Source of the DNA: Colwellia piezophila ATCC BAA-637
GTDB lineage: Bacteria > Pseudomonadota > Gammaproteobacteria > Enterobacterales > Alteromonadaceae
Direction: 5' to 3'
NCBI RefSeq assembly: GCF_000378625.1
Contig: NZ_KB905161.1
Location: forward strand, 244,244-308,243
Length of the DNA stretch: 64,000 nucleotides
The notes beneath the pieces are model-generated. The model searched no databases and was not told where the DNA came from. It saw nothing but the letters and a program-made list of their open reading frames with translations. Position 1 is the first letter of the stretch. Every line of letters begins with the position of its first letter. Below, in pieces: positions 58,361 through 64,000 of this stretch. The position numbers were made by a program, and so were the translations under genes.

Positions 58361-60736
58361 TTAAGGATTGTACGTTACCTCTAAGCTAACACCACTTGCT
58401 GCCGAGTAACCATAGACACCAATGTGCCAAGTATCCGCGGTAGGATTAGTGAATGAACAGTTTTCATTGTTGCCACTCTTATATGGACGACAGTCATATA
58501 CAGAAGAAGTCGGTTGAGAACCCCGTCTAATATACATATCCGCATCACCACTGCCACCGCTCATAGCGAAATCTAATGTTGCCATGCCCGCAGGAACATC
58601 AAGGGTGTAGTAGGTCCAAGCACGACGAGTAACGCTAATATCTGTTACTGAGGCACTGCCACCTGTAGCTCCGCCACCAGTGCTAGGCTCGGTAAAACTA
58701 CCGGTTAAGTTAACACCACTAAAGGTAGAGTAAGCGACGACTTTAACAAAGTAAGTGCCCGATTGAGCGCTAGCGATTGGACAACTCTCAGCATTACCAC
58801 CCTTGTATGGACGACAATCATAACTACTGCTTGTTGGTGCTGAGCCAAATTTAACGTAAAGATCAGCATCACCTGTGCCACCACTCATAGCGAAGTTTAA
58901 TTCAGTCGCGCCAGCAGGAACGTCCATAGTAAAGCTCAGCTCAGTACTTGAGCCAAGGTTAGCTTTAGCAACACCATTTTCAAGGACATTACCTGTTGTC
59001 GGCGGCGGTGTAGTGCCACCACCACCACAGCTAGCTGCCAATGCATCTGAAGCAGCTTTTGCTTGTACTAAACCAAAACCTGTTTTGTCATCACGACCTG
59101 CTACACCCAAGTCAATCGCGGTGTTTTTCAAGGCACTGCGGACATCGTCGGCGCTACAGTTCGGATTATTACTCCACACTAATGCAGCAACACCGGTAAC
59201 GTGTGGGGTTGCCATTGAGGTGCCATTGTAATAGGCATAATCTTGTGAACCATTAACCGTTAAGCTAGCGTTGCTACCTAGCTGAGTCATAAGTTGCTGG
59301 CCTAAAACACGGCTAACAGAAACAGTAGGTACGGTTACGTCAGTATTGGCATCGACAAGGAAAGGATTTTGTAACCCCGGACGGATGCTGTCACTATAAA
59401 CAATAACCGCAGAGGCACCGGCATCAGCACACGCTTTAGCTGGGTTGATTTCCGGGTAGTTACTGCCCTTTTGGTTATCATTACGTTCTGCTAAACAAAT
59501 ATTACCATTAACATTAGTACAGCTATAACTGCTACCTGAAATGGTACAACTTGCTAAGACACCGTTAGCACTGCCATCAACATTGCTAACCAAATAGTTA
59601 CCGCCACTCTGAATGTAATGCGTTTGCGGTACTACGCTGTCATTACCATATGTAGTTGAGCCAACAGTGATAAAACCTAAACGGCCATCACCAGCAACGG
59701 TAGATAATATAGCTTCGCCGGGCGCTGATATTTCAACTTGACTGGTGTATTGAGAAAATTCTGCATGTTGATTGTTACTATCTAAAGCGCCAACAGCCAT
59801 AACCACGTCGTAAGATGCTGGGTAAGACAAGGTCGCGTTACCATCATTACCCGAAGCGGCAATTAATAATACGCCAGTATCAGCCGCAGCTTGTAGAGCA
59901 TTTTTTTCAGTATTACTTGAGCCAGATCCGCCTAAACTCATATTGATAACTTTAGCGCCGTTATTGACACAAGTATCCACTGCGTCAGATAAGTCGCCAG
60001 AGTAACCCCAACCACTTTCGTTAAATACCTTAACAATATGCAAGTTAACGTTAGTGCTTGGTAAAATACCGACAACACCTTCACTGTTATTTACGCCGGC
60101 AATAGTACCCGCAACGTGCGTGCCGTGAGAGCCGCCGTTCTGATACCAGTTACCTGTGCCTGAGTTATTAGTGCCCGAAGCATTATTGGCATTCAAATCA
60201 GGGTTTGTTTGTTCATAACCCGAATCAATAATACAAACGGTCATGTTAGCTGCATCAGTGTCTGTTAATTGATCCGATTGTGTCTTCGCGATACCCCAAG
60301 GTTGGTTCTGAGAAAAGAGAAAACGTTGATAATCAGGCTCGATTGATTCAACAGACGGATGCTTACGTAATTTTTCAATGAATTTTTCTACATCTTTCAC
60401 CGAGTGCATTTTATCAAGCGATATTACATGGCTATTATTTTTTAAAACTTTAACGTGTTTTAAATTTAAGCCTATTTTTTTAGCTAAGCCCGGCGGAATA
60501 GTTTTACCCTGCTTCTTATCTTTAAAGGTAATAATTAATCTGTCAGTGTAATCGTTACGTTGCTGTTTTTGTTGTGCTTGCCACTGGGCAAAACTTTGTG
60601 TTGCCGATTGAGCTAGGGTGGTAACTTTTTCTGCTTTATTAAGCTTAGCTTTACTCGCTGCATTACTCGCAACACTGGTCACGGTTAAAACTGCTAAGGC
60701 GATAGCACTCAATGCAATCTTTTTATTATTTCTCAT
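58361..60736 (-). CDS. Secreted subtilisin-like protease with two C-terminal pre-peptidase domains
   Basis: The 791-residue precursor has a signal peptide (about 1-26) and an inhibitor-type propeptide (about 45-130, DRLIITFKDKKQGKT). The S8 catalytic domain has Asp in CVIDSGYEQ, His in GGSHGTHVAGT and Ser in NGTSMATPH, with a PA-like insertion before the Ser motif. Two PPC domains follow (about 590-680 and 695-790, each with GDADLYVK/GDADMYIR and YDCRPYK). It is divergent from the second protease. Cold-marine bacteria use such enzymes for external protein degradation. Confidence 0.94.
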   Translation of the reverse strand: MRNNKKIALSAIALAVLTVTSVASNAASKAKLNKAEKVTTLAQSATQSFAQWQAQQKQQRNDYTDRLIITFKDKKQGKTIPPGLAKKIGLNLKHVKVLKNNSHVISLDKMHSVKDVEKFIEKLRKHPSVESIEPDYQRFLFSQNQPWGIAKTQSDQLTDTDAANMTVCIIDSGYEQTNPDLNANNASGTNNSGTGNWYQNGGSHGTHVAGTIAGVNNSEGVVGILPSTNVNLHIVKVFNESGWGYSGDLSDAVDTCVNNGAKVINMSLGGSGSSNTEKNALQAAADTGVLLIAASGNDGNATLSYPASYDVVMAVGALDSNNQHAEFSQYTSQVEISAPGEAILSTVAGDGRLGFITVGSTTYGNDSVVPQTHYIQSGGNYLVSNVDGSANGVLASCTISGSSYSCTNVNGNICLAERNDNQKGSNYPEINPAKACADAGASAVIVYSDSIRPGLQNPFLVDANTDVTVPTVSVSRVLGQQLMTQLGSNASLTVNGSQDYAYYNGTSMATPHVTGVAALVWSNNPNCSADDVRSALKNTAIDLGVAGRDDKTGFGLVQAKAASDALAASCGGGGTTPPPTTGNVLENGVAKANLGSSTELSFTMDVPAGATELNFAMSGGTGDADLYVKFGSAPTSSSYDCRPYKGGNAESCPIASAQSGTYFVKVVAYSTFSGVNLTGSFTEPSTGGGATGGSASVTDISVTRRAWTYYTLDVPAGMATLDFAMSGGSGDADMYIRRGSQPTSSVYDCRPYKSGNNENCSFTNPTADTWHIGVYGYSAASGVSLEVTYNP

Positions 60737-61217
60737 CTGATATCAACTCCATCATTGTTAATTTACGCTTATTACATAAGTCATTTTGACTAATGTCCTG
60801 CGTATTATTTTTATAGGTTGGCTTTAGTATTTAACAAAAAACTAACATTAATGACATTGAGTCTTCAGCCCTTTTTTGACTAGTAAATTATCGACAAATA
60901 TTAATAAAAACCCGACGACAAAATCTTACCAACAAAAGCTAAACCATTGAATATAATGGCTATGATTTAATTTTGTCGTTTTTGTACGAAAAGCTGTCGT
61001 TATTTTACTAGAGGCAGTTTTACTAACTGTTACTATCGAATTATGCAAGAGGCAGGAAGCCAAGTTAAGCAGATGTAAATAGTAAGTGAAACATTTAGAA
61101 GGAGAACGGACAGTTCATCTAAACAGTTAAACTAAATAGTTCATCTAGATAATAAAAATTAGCGTCCTTAATAATAAGAATCAGACGACTTAACCTTAAA
61201 CAGAGAGTGAAATACCT
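60737..61217. other. Divergent promoter region of two secreted proteases
   Basis: About 480 bp. CGACAAAAT (60916-60924) is mirrored by ATTTTGTCG (60970-60978), 45 bp apart; a further TGTCG lies at about 61000. This could be a shared operator for both proteases. No repeat family member or other gene was seen. Confidence 0.45.
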
Positions 61218-63050
61218 ATGAAAATTTCTAAATTTGCAACCTCAGTTCTAGCCTTAGCAGTAACCGCTGCATTCTCAGCGCAAGCAGCTGATGACAGATT
61301 CATTATTAAAGTAGACAACAGTAAAAAAGGCATTGTAAAAGCCTTAGCGAAAAAGCTAGGTGGTGATATTAAGGTTGATGGTAATGGCTTTATTGCGGCT
61401 TCATTTGCGGGTAAAGATTTAAGCCAAGTTAAAGGTTTATTAAACAACCCACATATTCAAATGGTTGAAGAAGATCAACGTCGTATGCCTTTATCTATTT
61501 ATAGTGATGATGTTGGTAATGCTATGACTGAACAACTAACGCCTTATGCCGTAGTTCAATCACAAGCAGATCAAGTGAGCTTTAATGCGAGTGCCGGCAT
61601 GAAAGTTTGTGTTATTGATTCTGGTTTAGATCGCTCTAACCAAGATTTCGTTTGGAACAACATTTCTGGGACTAACAACTCAGGTACAGGAAACTGGGAT
61701 GAGAATGGTGGTCCACACGGTACACACGTTGCAGGTACTATTGGTGCTGCAGACAATAACGTCGGTGTTGTTGGTATGGCTCCAGGCGTTGATATGCATA
61801 TTATTAAAGTATTCAATGCTGATGGTTGGGGTTACTCTTCTGATTTAGCTTATGCTGCTCAAAGATGTTCAGATGCAGGCGCAAACATAATCAGCATGAG
61901 TCTTGGTGGTGGTGGTGCAAACAGCACTGAAGAAAATGCCTTTCAAGCCTTTACTGATAACGGTGGTTTAGTTTTAGCCGCTGCAGGTAACGATGGCAAC
62001 GATGTTCGTTCATTCCCTGCGGGTTACCCATCAGTAATGATGATTGGCGCAAACGACAACAATAACAACATTGCCGACTTCTCACAATTCCCAAGCTGTG
62101 ATGAAACTACAGGCCGTGGTAAGAAACGTACTACAACAACCAATGAAGCTATCTGTGTAGAAGTAACAGCTGGTGGTGTTGATACCTTATCTACTTACCC
62201 AGCAGGTATGGCGACTAGCGCTTCAATGTCTGCAGATGGCACAGCATTCCTTTCTTCTTCAATGGAAAATACCGGTAGTGCTTCAGGCAATACTTATTAC
62301 ATGGGCACAGCTGAAGCGACAGACTCGGGCGCAAACGGTAATATCTGTATGATTGACCGTGGTAATATCTCTTTCCACGATAAAGTACAAAACTGTGAAC
62401 AATCAGGTGGTATCGGCGCAATTATCATTAACAATGAAGCCGGCATGTTATACGGCACATTAGGTGATACTAACGCTACATCTATTCCTGCTGTTGGCGC
62501 AACCTTTGAAGACAGAGCTGCACTTTTAGCTGCTAATACTGCCGATGTAACCATTGGTTCTAGCGATTACGGTTTCATGAGTGGCACTTCTATGGCAACG
62601 CCTGCAGTATCGGGCATGGCGGCATTAGTATGGTCTAATCATAATGAATGTACGGGTACAGAGATTCGTGAAGCATTAAAAGCAACGGCTGAAGATCAGG
62701 GCGCTGTAGGTCACGATGACTACTTCGGTTACGGTATCGTAAAAGCAAAAGCGGCTAGTGATTACTTAACGGCTAACGGTTGTGGCGGTGGTGTAACTCC
62801 TCCTCCAGTAGGTGGCGATATTACCGCTGATGCATCAGCATACCGCGCTAAAGGCAGAAATAAAGTTGACCTAACTTGGTCAGGTGCTGCTACTTCAAGT
62901 GTCGATATCTTCCGTAACGGTTCATTAAGAACAACTACCTCTAACGATGGTGCTTATACGGATAGCTTCAGAACTTACGGTTCATTTACTTATAAAGTTT
63001 GTGACCAAGGTAGCGATAATTGTTCAAGTGAAGTCACAGTAAACTTCTAA
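61218..63050 (+). CDS. Secreted subtilisin-like protease with PA insert
   Basis: The 610-residue precursor has a signal peptide (about 1-23, SAQA/A) and a propeptide to about residue 100. The S8 domain has Asp in CVIDSGLD, His in GGPHGTHVAGT, and Ser in MSGTSMATPA. A PA-type domain (NGNICMIDRGNISFHDKV, IIINNEAG) lies between His and Ser. The C-terminus (about 525-610, ITADASAYRAKGRNKVDLTWSG) is a fibronectin/Ig-like domain, unlike the PPC domains of its divergent neighbour. RBS GAGAG. Confidence 0.94.
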   Translation: MKISKFATSVLALAVTAAFSAQAADDRFIIKVDNSKKGIVKALAKKLGGDIKVDGNGFIAASFAGKDLSQVKGLLNNPHIQMVEEDQRRMPLSIYSDDVGNAMTEQLTPYAVVQSQADQVSFNASAGMKVCVIDSGLDRSNQDFVWNNISGTNNSGTGNWDENGGPHGTHVAGTIGAADNNVGVVGMAPGVDMHIIKVFNADGWGYSSDLAYAAQRCSDAGANIISMSLGGGGANSTEENAFQAFTDNGGLVLAAAGNDGNDVRSFPAGYPSVMMIGANDNNNNIADFSQFPSCDETTGRGKKRTTTTNEAICVEVTAGGVDTLSTYPAGMATSASMSADGTAFLSSSMENTGSASGNTYYMGTAEATDSGANGNICMIDRGNISFHDKVQNCEQSGGIGAIIINNEAGMLYGTLGDTNATSIPAVGATFEDRAALLAANTADVTIGSSDYGFMSGTSMATPAVSGMAALVWSNHNECTGTEIREALKATAEDQGAVGHDDYFGYGIVKAKAASDYLTANGCGGGVTPPPVGGDITADASAYRAKGRNKVDLTWSGAATSSVDIFRNGSLRTTTSNDGAYTDSFRTYGSFTYKVCDQGSDNCSSEVTVNF

Positions 63051-63093
63051 TTTGAACAGAGTTAAGTCCTTGAAATAGTTCCCTTCAAGTACT

Positions 63094-63126
63094 TATACCC
63101 AAGCCACCTTGAAGTCGCTTAGGTAT
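63094..63126. repeat. Solo end of the TATACCCAAG element
   Basis: TATACCCAAGCCACCTTGAAG matches the end of the element at 16292-16651. It is followed by GCTTAGGTATATA, an inverse of its outer end, suggesting an internally deleted copy. Confidence 0.55.
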
Positions 63127-63158
63127 ATATCCAGCTTATTTAATAAGCTGGATATTTT
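63127..63158 (+). terminator. Terminator after protease 2
   Basis: ATATCCAGCTTATT pairs perfectly with AATAAGCTGGATAT around one T, followed by TTT. Confidence 0.9.
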
Positions 63159-63391
63159 CGTTTAAGCCAGGTGAACTTTTAAAAGCGCTAATGCAAGTAA
63201 TAAAAGTGATTGTGGTTGGGGTGTGTTTAGTCTATGTTTTGTAGTGATATAACTTAGTTACCTTTTTGTTACAACAAATTAACTAGTTGTATACAAAGTA
63301 ACAAGGTATCGTCAAAATGTAAGTAATCACCCTAATGTTTTAAGAAACACCTAGGTATTTTTAAAGATGTATTGGGCATAGGGGAAATAAG

Positions 63392-64000
63392 ATGTTGAAC
63401 AACTCAGTTAAGAAAACAATTAAACCATTGTTATTGTTAGGCGCCATTAGCTTGTCAGTTTGGCTTATCAGTTTATTTTTAAACAACACAACTAATAATA
63501 GTACTCAGTCTTATATTATAAGTGCTACAAACTATCAATTATTAAAAGAAAAAATCCGAGAGCTTAAGCTAGATCCTACTCATCAACTCGCTATTATTAA
63601 TGCTGTCGCAGTTGATTTGAATCAATCCCAGCTTGTTCAATTACAGCAAAACCTTAGTATTAAGGTAACTGAAAATTACCAAGTAAAATTGACCAGTGGT
63701 CGTGCCTGGGGTAAACGTAAATGGCAGCCAAAATCCGTTGTTAATGACTTGATTGGTGCCTCCTCCGCACATGCGACCCGAAACTTTGGCGATGGCATTA
63801 CCATTGGCTTTTTAGATACCGGTTTAGATCAATTACCAGGCACCTCTAAAGGACTTGGTTTATCTACAGACTTGTATGGTCGAGATAAATTCTGGGGAAC
63901 TTATGATGCGATAAATAACAGCATAAGTAATTATAGCAATGAAGAAAATGGTCATGGTACTCATGTTGCCAGTATTGCCGGCAATGCCGACTATGACGTG
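63392..64000 (+). CDS. Third subtilisin-like protease, truncated by the window end
   Basis: An open frame from ATG at 63392 (RBS GGGGAAATAAG) runs to the window edge (203 codons) with no stop. It has an N-terminal membrane anchor or signal (LLLLGAISLSVWLISLFL) and a propeptide-like stretch. Catalytic Asp is in IGFLDTGLDQ and His in GHGTHVASIAG. The Ser motif would lie beyond the window. Its regulation and the following genes are not visible. Confidence 0.85.
   Translation, partial: MLNNSVKKTIKPLLLLGAISLSVWLISLFLNNTTNNSTQSYIISATNYQLLKEKIRELKLDPTHQLAIINAVAVDLNQSQLVQLQQNLSIKVTENYQVKLTSGRAWGKRKWQPKSVVNDLIGASSAHATRNFGDGITIGFLDTGLDQLPGTSKGLGLSTDLYGRDKFWGTYDAINNSISNYSNEENGHGTHVASIAGNADYDV

Overview
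The window is AT-rich DNA from a marine gammaproteobacterium, most likely Colwellia or a close Alteromonadales relative. That assignment is an inference from the gene content: PssA, FadH, the NorR/NnrS pair, the histidine-utilisation genes, several secreted subtilases, LruC-domain and bufferin genes, and gammaproteobacterial ribosomal protein sequences. No rRNA, tRNA, CRISPR array or intact transposase gene was seen.

Layout. 1-10.4 kb: the end of an Omp85-type barrel protein, pssA, fadH, a GreA/B-like protein, dodecin, a YajR-like exporter and uvrA with a perfect LexA box. 10.4-14.3 kb: an acetyltransferase, a propionyl-CoA-synthetase-like gene (prpE) with three TGTCGACA palindromes, and rluF. 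14.5-22.6 kb: histidine utilisation (hutI, hutC, hutU, hutH and a divergent LysR regulator), with an array of decayed copies of the hutI 3' end. 22.6-33 kb: dusC, small enzymes, a stand-alone EF-G, dgkA and a YejM-like sulfatase-fold protein. 33.3-38.6 kb: the complete S10 operon (rpsJ to rpsQ) with promoter, attenuator-like leader and a duplicated terminator; the spc operon does not follow. 39-45.2 kb: an M20 amidohydrolase and a nitric-oxide locus (norR, a small membrane protein, nnrS, and hmp as a multiply frameshifted pseudogene) with two NorR enhancer sites and a sigma-54 promoter. 45.2-47.3 kb: a bufferin-type RiPP operon (bufA-bufB-bufC). 48.4-53.8 kb: a glyoxalase-fold protein, a glutaredoxin-like protein, a 34-residue membrane peptide, a peptide transporter, and a 769-residue fusion of cysteine desulfurase, persulfide-dioxygenase-like and rhodanese domains. 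54.3-64 kb: a lipoprotein/LruC pair, an HdeD-like protein and three subtilisin-like proteases, the last cut by the window end.

The most unusual signal is non-coding. A family of about 48-nt units, each forming two hairpins with varying, compensating stems and constant loops, occurs at least six times. Each unit starts AGGA and ends CGT. In several cases, deleting the unit from the sequence rejoins a perfect hairpin whose loop contains TCC, with the unit sitting exactly at TC^C. One unit sits inside the loop of another (94 nt = 48 + 46). This suggests a loop-targeting, duplication-free mobile hairpin element moved in trans. A second theme is tandem duplication of gene 3' ends (uvrA, hutI, and rpsQ with its terminator).
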